From Pogonophryne albipinna (Eukaryota > Chordata > Actinopteri > Perciformes > Artedidraconidae): DNA of 64,000 bases. The stretch covers positions 376,699-440,698 of the forward strand of contig CM053258.1 in the NCBI GenBank assembly GCA_028583405.1, in the 5' to 3' direction. Each line of letters begins with the position of its first letter. Position 1 is the first letter of the stretch. Shown here piece after piece: positions 9,781 to 20,700 of the stretch. The position numbers were made by a program, and so were the translations under genes. The notes beneath the pieces were generated by a model. That model was given only the letters and a program-made list of their open reading frames with translations. It did not search any database and was not told where the DNA came from.

Positions 9781-9897
9781 ACAACACAAACAACACGAAA
9801 CAACACAAACTAACTAACAAACAACACAAACAACCAACACGAAACAACACTAACAAACAACACGAAACAACACTAACAAACAACACAAACAACACAA
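9779..9897. repeat. AACAC-type minisatellite
   Basis: Irregular tandem words AACAACACAAAC, AACAACACGAAAC and AACTAACAAAC. It starts just upstream of the metaxin-like promoter. Confidence 0.9.
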
Positions 9898-10008
9898 AGT
9901 CCTCTCTATCATTACAAAACATTCTCTGCTATATAACGTGCAATATTAATAATAATGTTTTTTTTGCACACTTCTGTATATTTAACATGCTCATATCTAA
10001 TACTGCTG

Positions 10009-10097
10009 ATCTCTCTATCTATCTCTCTCTCTATCTATCTATCTCTCTCTCTCTCTCTATCTATCTCTCTCTCTCTCTATCTATCTCTCTATCTATC
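10009..10097. repeat. (TCTA)n/(TC)n microsatellite
   Basis: A mixture of TCTATCTA and TCTCTCTC runs, about 90 bases, ending at the sequence before the putative LTR. Confidence 0.95.
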
Positions 10098-10124
10098 TTA
10101 TCAGTGCTCCGCCTACATTAATAC

Positions 10125-10628
10125 TGTTAGGGAAATAATTGTCCTCGACTCCTAGATATGACGTGCATGACCAACCCTGACGTCTGTTATCTCCTTTAAG
10201 GACATAGGCTGCTTCAGCCATAATGTTGTTGTTCCCATTCGATGACCGGGCCACCCTCGGTCACAGATGGTCTATTGTTGTGGGTACACTGGGACACTTC
10301 CTTCTCTGTGTTTGTGGACTCCAAGGTGTGAAATCTTCGAGGCCATAAGTGTCAGACGCAAGTAACTCAGTGTTCCCAACTGTTTAGGCTATCTTCTCAA
10401 ATATGTTGATTACTCTCTGTGAAACCAGTTAAATGGCTAACGAGAGAGAGGCGCTCCAGAATTGACGTGGCAACCCTACCGTGAAGTCAGAACCTCTGGC
10501 TCTTGGACTTGTGATGTGAATTCTCCGGCCGAAGCTCCAAATAAACCATCAGTGTTTGACATCAAAGCTCCTGCTCTTCCCGTGTCTCCTTCATGACTCC
10601 GTGACTCCCACTGCAAGTTTCCCTTACA
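10125..10628 (+). mobile_element. putative solo LTR, about 504 bp
   Basis: The segment starts TGTTAGGGAAA and ends TTTCCCTTACA, an imperfect inverted pair with the TG...CA termini of LTRs. It carries a poly(A) signal AATAAA near 10540, about 90 bases before the end. No internal retroelement sequence adjoins either side. I do not find a clean target duplication; CTACATT occurs on both sides (10113-10119, 10632-10638), offset from the ends. The superfamily is unassigned. Confidence 0.5.
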
Positions 10629-12020
10629 TACTACATTGCTTCAGAGTAGACATGGAGATGAGCAACTGAAGTCCTCCTCCAACAGAGCAACATGAATATA
10701 TATCATAGAACTAATACAACAGATCAAATAGTGAAGAGAATGTTTTGAAATGTAAATACAAATAAAATAGAAGTAGTGCAAGATGTGTCTACAAGTAGAT
10801 GGAATCTGATATATAGATCATTAGCAAGATGCAACAGATGCATGTTATGGATGTTCTTCACAGAGCTCAGGTGGTTAACAGTCTGATTGTGGAGTGAACC
10901 TGTCTCTGAGTCTGGGGGTTTATTCCTCATGCTTTTCAAGATTCAATCTACACACAACTATATCACAGTGCCAGCTTTAGCAGACGAAGCAACCTCAAAA
11001 TAAATGCAGTGAGAGTGGAGGATGTGAGCTTCCTCTTTTCTAACAATCGTTGGTCAAGCTGTCGGTTTATTTCTGTCTTCTTTCAAAACTCAGTGACTCA
11101 ACTTCTTCAAAAGAGTTCACTGTGACTGGAGCAGGGGGTCCAACTCTATTTCACCACGCTCCACATCAGCATTATGGCTGCATTCAAAGGGCCGGTTGTG
11201 ACTTTAGACTATATCAAAATACATTAATAAATATATCAAATAATGTGTTATTCTGCCGAATTGATGCAAAGTCAGGTTGGAACACTTTTGACATTGTGTA
11301 TGTTTTTTTTCCAAAACTTTGTCCATATATATTTTGTACCATCTAATTGACACATATCTAGTAAAAGAACCGTACATTTTGATATCGTATTTTCAGACTG
11401 TATTGGAATGTTCTTCCTCTACCAAAAATGGTCAGTACCAAAACATAGTACATGTACTGTAGTCAAAAAGTATGAACCTGTTAAGATTGTTTTACCTTCC
11501 CTTCTCTAAATAGTATTTTAACAAATATTTCTTGAGGGTTTTCACAATGAAATCAATGCAATTTCATTTGTAATCAAATTTCAAAGTTCAATTTTCTACA
11601 ATTGATAAAAATCTCTTTGTAAAATGCATAATACTGATCATATTGACTCCAGAGTTGATGATTGTTGAAATTGAACATTAAACCAATCAGTATCACATCA
11701 TTTTAGTTGATAACTCAATATACTTATGTTTTTACAAAACATCCAGTGTGTCGGTAGTGACCACAGTATTTAGTTCTCCAGGTTGTTTCATATTCCCTCG
11801 ACCTTATTGCTTGATCTGAACTCATAGCATGCCTTATGTTGAAGTGTGAATGTTTGAAGCTACTGACCCAGAATCAGCACTTTAGTAACAGGCTGGAAGA
11901 GAGGGGGATGAGGCTAGAATGATCTGTTTGGTATTGTGAGCAAAACACTTCAGAGACATGTTTTTTATATATCTGAGACCTATAATATATGCCTACAAAT
12001 AGTATAATAAGAGACCTTTA
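10629..12020. other. AT-rich sequence, no gene seen
   Basis: No recognisable exon or complete element. A stretch around 10870-10930 (CAGTCTGATTGTGGAG...) weakly resembles a dispersed teleost repeat. A lone CGGTAGTGAC at 11752, the key word of the later 15-bp array, suggests an old element covering this area. Confidence 0.35.
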
Positions 12021-12021
12021 A

Positions 12022-12092
12022 AGTAACACACTGATTTTCAGACTTTAAAACACGTTTATTTCAAAACTATGGGATTTACCTGCTTACCATTC
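12022..12092 (+). repeat. left copy of a diverged ~70-bp direct repeat
   Basis: This stretch (AGTAACACACTGATTTTCAG, then TATGGGAT) is matched by 12728-12800 at roughly three quarters of positions by eye. The pair brackets the 15-bp array. Confidence 0.6.
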
Positions 12093-12145
12093 CATTTTCT
12101 CACTACCGAAACCATCATGTCAATTACCGAAACGTAACCATAGTA

Positions 12146-12580
12146 GTGACTGTTTCCGTAGTGACTGTTTCCATAGTGACTGTTACCGTAGTGACTGTTT
12201 CGGTAGTGACTGTTTCCGTAGTGACTGTTTCGGTAGTGATTGTTTCCGTAGTGACTGTTTCCGTAGTGAATGTTTCCGTAGTGACTGTTACCGTAGTGAC
12301 TGTTTCCGTAGTGACTGTTTCTGTAGTGACTGTTTCCGTAGTGACTGTTCCCGTAGTGACTGTTTCCGTAGTGACTGTTTTCGTAGTGACTGTTTTCGTA
12401 GTGACTGTTCGGTAGTGACTGTTTCGGTAGTGATTGTTTCCGTAGTGACTGTTTCCGTAGTGACTGTTTCCGTAGTGACTGTTTTCGTAGTGACTGTTTC
12501 GGTAGTGATTGTTTCCGTAGTGACTGTTTCCGTAGTGACTGTTTCCGTAGTGACTATTTCCGTAGTGACGATTCTAGCTA
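12146..12580. repeat. 15-bp minisatellite, about 29 copies
   Basis: The unit TGTTTCCGTAGTGAC has CGG, TTC and ACC variants in the middle. The frames it opens (TVSVV repeats) are artefacts. The core word, CGGTAGTGAC or CGTAGTGAC, also occurs singly outside the array at 11752, 12710 and 12877. Confidence 0.95.
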
Positions 12581-12727
12581 AAATTGAGCATAACTAAAGA
12601 ATGCTAGCAACTACATGGCTAGCATTCACGTCTTTGAAGAGGTTTACACATAAAAACCTAATACTTTGCATAAAACTCAGAAAAAGTTTACTTAATTGAA
12701 GATAATGTTCGGTAGTGACCATTCTTA

Positions 12728-12800
12728 AGGTTACACGCCGATTTTCAGATTTTGGAACAGATTTATATCAAAAGTATGGGATATAGCTACTGGCCATTCA
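12728..12800 (+). repeat. right copy of the diverged ~70-bp direct repeat
   Basis: It matches 12022-12092 (GATTTTCAGA, TATGGGAT, CCATTC in the same order), with substitutions and small indels. 12801-13475 beyond it shows no gene; it is AT-rich with a lone CGGTAGTGAC at 12877. Confidence 0.6.
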
Positions 12801-13476
12801 GCCATGCAGGGTCACTGCCTAGTCAGAAGTGCAGGGGTGTGGCTAAAAACTAAAACCCCTAAGACCCCGTGTGTTTCGGTAGTGACATGAAAACTGGGGA
12901 CATGATTTTTTGAGTATAGTTTTTTTATTAAAAAATTAAACCCACAATAAATCTAAATATTCCAACTTCTGTTTGAATGTAATCATAAAGATCTTCTAAA
13001 TACACCATTCAACAAAATAAAATGTTTTAAGTGTTATAGAACATGAAATGTAGATGTCAGGGTTGGGGACAGCTACTTCCCAATAGAAAGTACTATAAAT
13101 GATGTTGTTATCACTATATCATTGAATGCCTTATGTTTAAATAGACCTTAACATGTTCTTAGTAAATATCTATGTCTGAATACTTCATTGTTTTGTTAAA
13201 TCGTTTTTTTTGTTGTGGGACCGTGCTTTGCATCAATTCGGTAGAATGCCCCATAGATGACATGATTGCCTCTGCATTGGATTATTATGGGAGAGGGTAA
13301 TAACTTCATAATTAACTACGTCTGAAAGCAGAAGTGGGAGAATAATTGCAAGACTCTTCAGTGCACATTTCACAAAATGATTGAAAAATAAAAGCCAAAT
13401 TCTGTAAAAAAACAAAACAAACAAGTGACATTTTGAAGAAAAAAAGTCAAATTCTGAGAAAAAAGTCAAATGAGAG

Positions 13477-13499
13477 ATGCATTGTGGGACATGTAGTTT
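13477..13499 (-). promoter_or_regulatory. ZNF143/SBS-like motif
   Basis: The minus strand reads AAACTACATGTCCCACAATG, close to the ACTACA..TCCCA..ATGC core bound by ZNF143. The motif is also common in old repeats, so function is uncertain. Confidence 0.3.
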
Positions 13500-13589
13500 A
13501 TGGGCAACGTGCTTCTGTAAAGCGGCATGTAACCGTATAATAAACATATTATATTCTTTGTGAGATCTTGAGGGGCCACAGGAAGTGAG

Positions 13590-13635
13590 GTCACGGGCCG
13601 GACTTGGCCCCCGGGCCTTGAGTTTGACCCCCCTG
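13590..13635. mobile_element. right end of a hAT (Charlie-like) element
   Basis: GGGCCGGACTTGGCCCCCGG, then CCTTGAGTTTGACCCCCCTG, is the characteristic terminus of a Charlie-like hAT family (the inverse of CAGGGG...CAAACTCAAGG). It is followed by CTCTAGAG (13636-13643), a typical hAT 8-bp target duplication. The other terminus is not recognised upstream, so the extent of the element is unknown. Confidence 0.65.
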
Positions 13636-14021
13636 CTCTAGAGCCACTGTTTCAGATTCACTTCATCTGTCCTCTGTCTCTCTCCAGGGAAGGGATTGGA
13701 TCTCATCTTTCATTTCTTTACTAAAGAATACGTTTATAAATAACACATATTCATATAAACAAGTTAAAATGTGCACTTTGTACAACAATCTATATAAATA
13801 CATATATTAGAATAAGTATATTACAATATATACACTACAGTTGAATTAGCACAGTTACGTTATTATTGTTGTTATTATTGGTGGTATTTTATTATTATTT
13901 TCTTTAAATTCATCTCGTATTATCTTTTGGGTTCCTGTTTGTTATCATTGGAAATTAAAACAGAAAATCCCAAATATATTATTTAAAATGTTACAAATCT
14001 TTATTTACATAAAACAACACA

Positions 14022-14160
14022 CACATTAAAACACATTAAAACACATTAAAACATTAAAACACATTAAAACACATTAAAACATTAAAACACATTAAAACAC
14101 ATTAAAACACATTAAAACATTAAAACACATTAAAACACATTAAAACATTAAAACACAATA
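14022..14160. repeat. ACATTAAAAC minisatellite
   Basis: Ten-base units ACATTAAAAC mixed with shorter ATTAAAAC units, about 14 copies. Just before it, TTTATT at 14001-14006 reads as AATAAA on the minus strand. 13644-14021 has no gene. Confidence 0.95.
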
Positions 14161-14302
14161 AAAGCATATTACATGTAGAAGCAAACACTGAGAGGTAGAC
14201 AAATGCAAAAGCAGGTCAATACATTCATAATACCTAAAAACAAAAGACAGAATAATAACTTTAAACTTTATTTTTACACCATTCTGTAACATTAAACAAG
14301 AT

Positions 14303-14431
14303 GTTACTTGTTAGACGCTTTTATCCAAAGCGACTCACATGCTCACAACGACATGCTGACTGCAGTGGGGTTTGAACCTGGGACCCCCTGATTTGAAGTC
14401 CTGCAAAATACCCACTGGGCCACAGCCTTCC
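14303..14431 (-). mobile_element. tRNA-derived SINE with L2-type tail
   Basis: On the minus strand the head has an A box TGGCCCAGTGG (14412-14422) and a B box GGTTCAAACCC (14368-14378), spaced as in tRNA genes. The 3' part holds GAGTCGCTTTGGATAAAAGC (within 14313-14336), the tail recognised by L2 reverse transcriptase. This is a SINE mobilised by L2, not a functional tRNA: no cloverleaf is evident and the body continues into the tail. The L2 at 8249-8679 carries the same tail. Confidence 0.8.
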
Positions 14432-14461
14432 TGTGAATGTATTATAATTATCCATGTAATA

Positions 14462-14506
14462 AACTACAAGTCCCAGAGAGCATTGCTGTAGGAATCGTCC
14501 AATCAG
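14462..14506 (+). promoter_or_regulatory. ZNF143-like motif plus CCAAT box
   Basis: AACTACAAGTCCCAGAGAGC (from 14462) fits the ZNF143/SBS core, and CCAATCAG (14499-14506) is a perfect NF-Y box 15 bases further on. Together they look promoter-like. No exon is seen in the plus direction, and the possible minus-strand exon at 14598-14646 would put them in a 3' UTR. Confidence 0.25.
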
Positions 14507-14597
14507 AGAGCTCTTCGTTGTTTGGGTAGAACAATATTTTTAAAACAGTTTTTCATCTATAATGCTGTGATATTCGTCTATAATGGACTCCGTGGAT

Positions 14598-14646
14598 TCA
14601 GCGCTTGCCTGCCACTGAGCTGTAGATGGTGGCGTCCTCCGCTGCT
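14598..14646 (-). CDS. possible terminal exon of an ITSM-bearing receptor
   Basis: The minus strand has a plausible acceptor (branch-like GCTAATGAC, then a T-rich tract and TTTATAG). A short exon follows, reading AAEDATIYSSVAGKR, then a stop at 14600-14598. TIYSSV fits the immunoreceptor switch motif TxYxxV/I, which recruits SH2-domain adaptors in the cytoplasmic tails of SLAM-like receptors. Several fish immunoglobulin-superfamily receptors end in short tails like this. The rest of the gene would lie beyond the 72-bp array, at higher coordinates, and nothing there supports it. A short open stretch by chance is a real alternative. Confidence 0.2.
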
Positions 14647-14739
14647 CTATAAATAATGAATAAACAGAGTCATTAGCTATCACAATACAAAAAAACACAA
14701 ATCCTCTCAATGTGTAAGTGTGTGAGAGTGTAGCTTTTT

Positions 14740-17700
14740 CCTTTATAGCCCAACATTAGCCACCTTTAGCTTAGCGGTGGTGACGTGAAGTCATGTGACC
14801 GTGCTGTAGTTCCTTTATAGCCCAACATTAGCCTCCTTTAGCTTAGCGGTGGTGATGTGAAGTCATGTGACCGTGCTGTAGTTCCTTTATAGCCCAACAT
14901 TAGCCACCTTTAGCTTAGCGGTGGTGACGTGAAGTCATGTGACCGTGCTGTAGTTCCTTTATAGCCCAACATTAGCCACCTTTAGCTTAGCAGTGGTGAT
15001 GTGAAGTCATGTGACCGTGCTGTAGTTCCTTTATAGCCCAACATTAGCCTCCTTTAGCTTAGCGGTGGTGACGTGAAGTAATGTGACCGTGCTGTAGTTC
15101 CTTTATAGCCCAACATTAGCCACCTTTAGCTTAGCGGTGGTGATGTGAAGTCATGTGACCGTGCTGTAGTTCCTTTATAGCCCAACATTAGCCTCCTTTA
15201 GCTTAGCGGTGGTGACGTGAAGTCATGTGACCGTGCTGTAGTTCCTTTATAGCCCAACATTAGCCTCCTTTAGCTTAGCGGTGGTGACGTGAAGTCATGT
15301 GACCGTGCTGTAGTTCCTTTATAGCCCAACATTATCCACCTTTAGCTTAGCGTTGGTGACGTGAAGTCATGTGACCGTGCTGTAGTTCCTTTATAGCTCA
15401 ACATTAGCCTCCTTTAGCTTAGCGGTGGTGACGTGAAGTCATGTGACCGTGCTGTAGTTCCTTGATAGCCCAACATTAGCCTCCTTTAGCTTAGCGGTGG
15501 TGATGTGAAGTCATGTGACCGTGCTGTAGTTCCTTTATAGCCCAACATTAGCCACCTTTAGCTTAGCGGTGGTGACGTGAAGTCATGTGACCGTGCTGTA
15601 GTTCCTTTATAGCCCAACATTAGCCACCTTTAGCTTAGCAGTGGTGATGTGAAGTCATGTGACCGTGCTGTAGTTCCTTTATAGCCCAACATTAGCCTCC
15701 TTTAGCTTAGCGGTGGTGACGTGAAGTCATGTGACCGTGCTGTAGTTCCTTTATAGCCCAACATTAGCCTCCTTTAGCTTAGCGGTGGTGACGTGAAGTC
15801 ATGTGACCGTGCTGTAGTTCCTTTATAGCCCAACATTAGCCTACCTTTAGCTTAGCGGTGGTGACGTGAAGTCATGTGACCGTGCTGTAGTTCCTTTATA
15901 GCCCAACATTAGCCTCCTTTAGCTTAGCGGTGGTGACGTGAAGTCATGTGACCGTGCTGTAGTTCCTTTATAGCCCAACATTAGCCTCCTTTAGCTTAGC
16001 GGTGGTGACGTGAAGTAATGTGACCGTGCTGTAGTTCCTTTGTAGCCCAACATTAGCCTCCTTTAGCTTAGCGGTGGTGACGTGAAGTCGTGTGACCGTG
16101 CTGTAGTTCCTTTATAGCCCAACATTAGCCTCCTTTAGCTTAGCGGTGGTGACATGAAGTCATGTGACCGTGCTGTAGTTCCTTTATAGCCCAACATTAG
16201 CCTCCTTTAGCTTAGCGGTGGTGACGTGAAGTCATGTGACCGTGCTGTAGTTCCTTTATAGCCAACATTAGCCTCCTTTAGCTTAGCGGTGGTGACGTGA
16301 AGTCATGTGACCGTGCTGTAGTTCCTTTATAGCCCAACATTAGCCTCCTTTAGCTTAGCGGTGGTGACGTGAAGTCATGTGACCGTGCTGTAGTTCCTTT
16401 ATAGCCCAACATTAGCCTCCTTTAGCTTAGCGGTGGTGACGTGAAGTCATGTGACCGTGCTGTAGTTCCTTTATAGCCCAACATTAGCCTCCTTTAGCTT
16501 AGCGGTGGTGACGTGAAGTCATGTGACCGTGCTGTAGTTCCTTTATAGCCCAACATTAGCCTACCTTTAGCTTAGCGGTGGTGACTGTGAAGTCATGTGA
16601 CCGTGCTGTAGTTCCTTTATAGCCCAACATTAGCCTCCTTTAGCTTAGCGGTGGTGACGTGAAGTCATGTGACCGTGCTGTAGTTCCTTTATAGCCCAAC
16701 ATTAGCCTCCTTTAGCTTAGCGGTGGTGACGTGAAGTCATGTGGACCGTGCTGTAGTTCCTTTATAGCCCAACATTAGCCTCCTTTAGCTTAGCGGTGGT
16801 GACGTGAAGTCATGTGACCGTGCTGTAGTTCCTTTATAGCCCAACATTAGCCACCTTTAGCTTAGCGGTGGTGACTGTGAAGTCATGTGACCGTGCTGTA
16901 GTTCCTTTATAGCCCAACATTAGCCTCCTTTAGCTTAGCGGTGGTGACGTGAAGTCATGTGACCGTGCTGTAGTTCCTTTATAGCCCAACATTAGCCTCC
17001 TTTAGCTTAGCGGTGGTGACGTGAAGTCATGTGACCGTGCTGTAGTTCCGTTATAGCCCAACATTAGCCTCCTTTAGCTTAGCGGTGGTGACGTGAAGTC
17101 ATGTGACCGTGCTGTAGTTCCTTTATAGCCCAACATTAGCCTCCTTTAGCTTAGCGGTGGTGACGTGAAGTCATGTGACCGTGCTGTAGTTCCTTTATAG
17201 CCCAACATTAGCCTCCTTTAGCTTAGGCGGTGGTGACGTGAAGTCATGTGACCGTGCTGTAGTTCCTTTATAGCCCAACATTAGCCTCCTTTAGCTTAGC
17301 GGTGGTGACGTGAAGTCATGTGACCGTGCTGTAGTTCCTTTATAGCCCAACATTAGCCTCCTTTAGCTTAGCGGTGGTGACGTGAAGTCATGTGACCGTG
17401 CTGTAGTTCCTTTATAGCCCAACATTAGCCTCCTTTAGCTTAGCGGTGGTGATGTGAAGTCATGTGACCGTGCTGTAGTTCCTTTATAGCCCAACATTAG
17501 CCTCCTTTAGCTTAGCGGTGGTGACGTGAAGTCATGTGACCGTGCTGTAGTTCCTTTATAGCCCAACATTAGCCTCCTTTAGCTTAGCGGTGGTGACGTG
17601 AAGTCATGTGACCGTGCTGTAGTTCCTTTATAGCCCAACATTAGCCATCCTTTAGCTTAGCGGTGGTGACGTGAAGTCATGTGACCGTGCTGTAGTTCCT

Positions 17701-20700
17701 TTATAGCCCAACATTAGCCTCCTTTAGCTTAGGCGGTGGTGACGTGAAGTCATGTGACCGTGCTGTAGTTTCCTTGATAGCCCAACATTAGCCTCCTTTA
17801 GCTTAGCGGTGGTGACGTGAAGTCATGTGACCGTGCTGTAGTTCCTTTATAGCCCAACATTAGCCTCCTTTAGCTTAGCGGTGGTGACGTGAAGTCATGT
17901 GACCGTGCTGTAGTTCCTTTATAGCCCAACATTAGCCTCCTTTAGCTTAGCGGTGGTGACGTGAAGTCATGTGACCGTGCTGTAGTTCCTTTATAGCCCA
18001 ACATTAGCCTCCTTTAGCTTAGCGGTGGTGACGTGTGAAGTCATGTGACCGTGCTGTAGTTCCTTTATAGCCCAACATTAGCCATCCTTTAGCTTAGCGG
18101 TGGTGACGTGAAGTCATGTGACCGTGCTGTAGTTCCTTTATAGCCCAACATTAGCCTCCTTTAGCTTAGCGGTGGTGACTGTGAAGTCATGTGACCGTGC
18201 TGTAGTTCCTTTATAGCCCAAATTAGCCTCCTTTAGCTTAGCGGTGGTGACGTGAAGTCATGTGGACCGTGCTGTAGTTCCTTTATAGCCCAACATTAGC
18301 CTCCTTTAGCTTAGCGGTGGTGACGTGAAGTCATGTGACCGTACTGTAGTTTCCTTTATAGCCCAACATTAGCCTCCTTTAGCTTAGCGGTGGTGACGTG
18401 AAGTCATGTGACCGTACTGTAGTTCCTTATAGCCCAACATTAGCCTCCTTTAGCTTAGCGGTGGTGACGTGAAGTCATGTGACCGTGCTGTAGTTCCTTT
18501 ATAGCCCAACATTAGCCTCCTTTAGCTTAGCGGTGGTGACGTGAAGTCATGTGACCGTGCTGTAGTTCCTTTATAGCCCAACATTAGCCTCCTTTAGCTT
18601 AGCGGTGGTGACGTGAAGTCATGTGACCGTGCTGTAGTTCCTTTATAGCCCAACATTAGCCTCCTTTAGCTTAGCGGTGGTGATGTGAAGTCATGTGACC
18701 GTGCTGTAGTTCCTTTATAGCCCACATTAGCCCTTTAGCTTAGCGGTGGTGACGTGAAGTCATGTGACCGTGCTGTAGTTCCTTTATAGCCAACATTAGC
18801 CACCTTTAGCTTAGCGGTGGTGACGTGAAGTCATGTGACCGTGCTGTAGTTCCTTATAGCTCAACATTAGCCACCTTTAGCTTAGCGGTGGTGACGTGAA
18901 GTCATGTGACCGTGCTGTAGTTCCTTGATAGCCAACATTAGCCTCCTTTAGCTTAGCGGTGGTGACGTGAAGTCATGTGACCGTGCTGTAGTTCCTTTAT
19001 AGCCAACATTAGCCTCCTTTAGCTTAGCGGTGGTGACGTGAAGTCATGTGACCGTGCTGTAGTTCCTTTATAGCCCAACATTAGCCACCTTTAGCTTAGC
19101 GGTGGTGATGTGAAGTCATGTGACCGTGCTGTAGTTCCTTTATAGCCCAACATTAGCCACCTTTAGCTTAGCGGTGGTGACGTGAAGTCATGTGACCGTG
19201 CTGTAGTTCCTTTATAGCCCAACATTAGCCTCCTTTAGCTTAGCGGTGGTGACGTGAAGTCATGTGACCGTGCTGTAGTTCCTTTATAGCCCAACATTAG
19301 CCTCCTTTAGCTTAGCGGTGGTGACGTGAAGTCATGTGACCGTGCTGTAGTTCCTTTATAGCCCAACATTAGCCTCCTTTAGCTTAGCGGTGGTGACGTG
19401 AAGTCATGTGACCGTGCTGTAGTTCCTTTATAGCCCAACATTAGCCTCCTTTAGCTTAGCGGTGGTGACGTGAAGTAATGTGACCGTGCTGTAGTTCCTT
19501 TAGCCCAACATTAGCCTCCTTTAGCTTAGCGGTGGTGACGTGAAGTCATGTGACCGTGCTGTAGTTCCTTTATAGCCCAACATTAGCCTCCTTTAGCTTA
19601 GCGGTGGTGACGTGAAGTCATGTGACCGTGCTGTAGTTCCTTTATAGCCCAACATTAGCCTCCTTTAGCTTAGCGGTGGTGACTGAAGTCATGTGACCGT
19701 GCTGTAGTTCCTTTATAGCCCAACATTAGCCTCCTTTAGCTTAGCGGTGGTGACGTGAAGTCATGTGACCGTGCTGTAGTTCCTTTATAGCCCAACATTA
19801 GCCTCCTTTAGCTTAGCGGTGGTGACTGAAGTCATGTGACCGTGCTGTAGTTCCTTTATAGCCCAACATTAGCCTCCTTTAGCTTAGCGGTGGTGACGTG
19901 AAGTCATGTGACCGTGCTGTAGTTCTTTATAGCCCAACATTAGCCTCCTTTAGCTTAGCGGTGGTGACGTGAAGTCATGTGACCGTGCTGTAGTTCCTTT
20001 ATAGCCCAACATTAGCCTCCTTTAGCTTAGCGGTGGTGACGTGAAGTCATGTGACCGTGCTGTAGTTCCTTTATAGCCCAACATTAGCCTCCTTTAGCTT
20101 AGCGGTGGTGACGTGAAGTCATGTGACCGTGCTGTAGTTCCTTTATAGCCCAACATTAGCCTCCTTTAGCTTAGCGGTGGTGACGTGAAGTCATGTGACC
20201 GTGCTGTAGTTCCTTTATAGCCCAACATTAGCCTCCTTTAGCTTAGCGGTGGTGAAGTCATGTGACCGTGCTGTAGTTCTTTATAGCCCAACATTAGCCT
20301 CCTTTAGCTTAGCGGTGGTGAAGTCATGTGACCGTGCTTTAGTTCTTTATAGCCCAACATTAGCCTCCTTTAGCTTAGCGGTGGTGACGTGAAGTCATGT
20401 GACCGTGCTGTAGTTCCTTTATAGCCCAACATTAGCCTCCTTTAGCTTAGCGGTGGTGACGTGAAGTCATGTGACCGTGCTGTAGTTCCTTTATAGCCCA
20501 ACATTAGCCTCCTTTAGCTTAGCGGTGGTGACGTGAAGTCATGTGACCGTGCTGTAGTTCCTTTATAGCCCAACATTAGCCTCCTTTAGCTTAGCGGTGG
20601 TGACGTGAAGTCATGTGACCGTGCTGTAGTTCCTTTATAGCCCAACATTAGCCTCCTTTAGCTTAGCGGTGGTGACGTGAAGTCATGTGACCGTGCTGTA

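Noticed and set aside
9676..10120. A divergent thrombospondin-3 gene upstream of metaxin 1, as in mammals
   Set aside because: The plus strand beyond the promoter holds only minisatellites and a putative LTR; no signal peptide or exon is seen.
12831..12850. Left end of the Charlie-like hAT (GCAGGGGTGTGGC)
   Set aside because: Similarity to the right terminus stops after about nine bases and no CTCTAGAG precedes it.
14303..14431. tRNA gene
   Set aside because: A and B boxes are present, but the sequence continues into an L2-type tail and no cloverleaf or anticodon arm is evident; it is a SINE.
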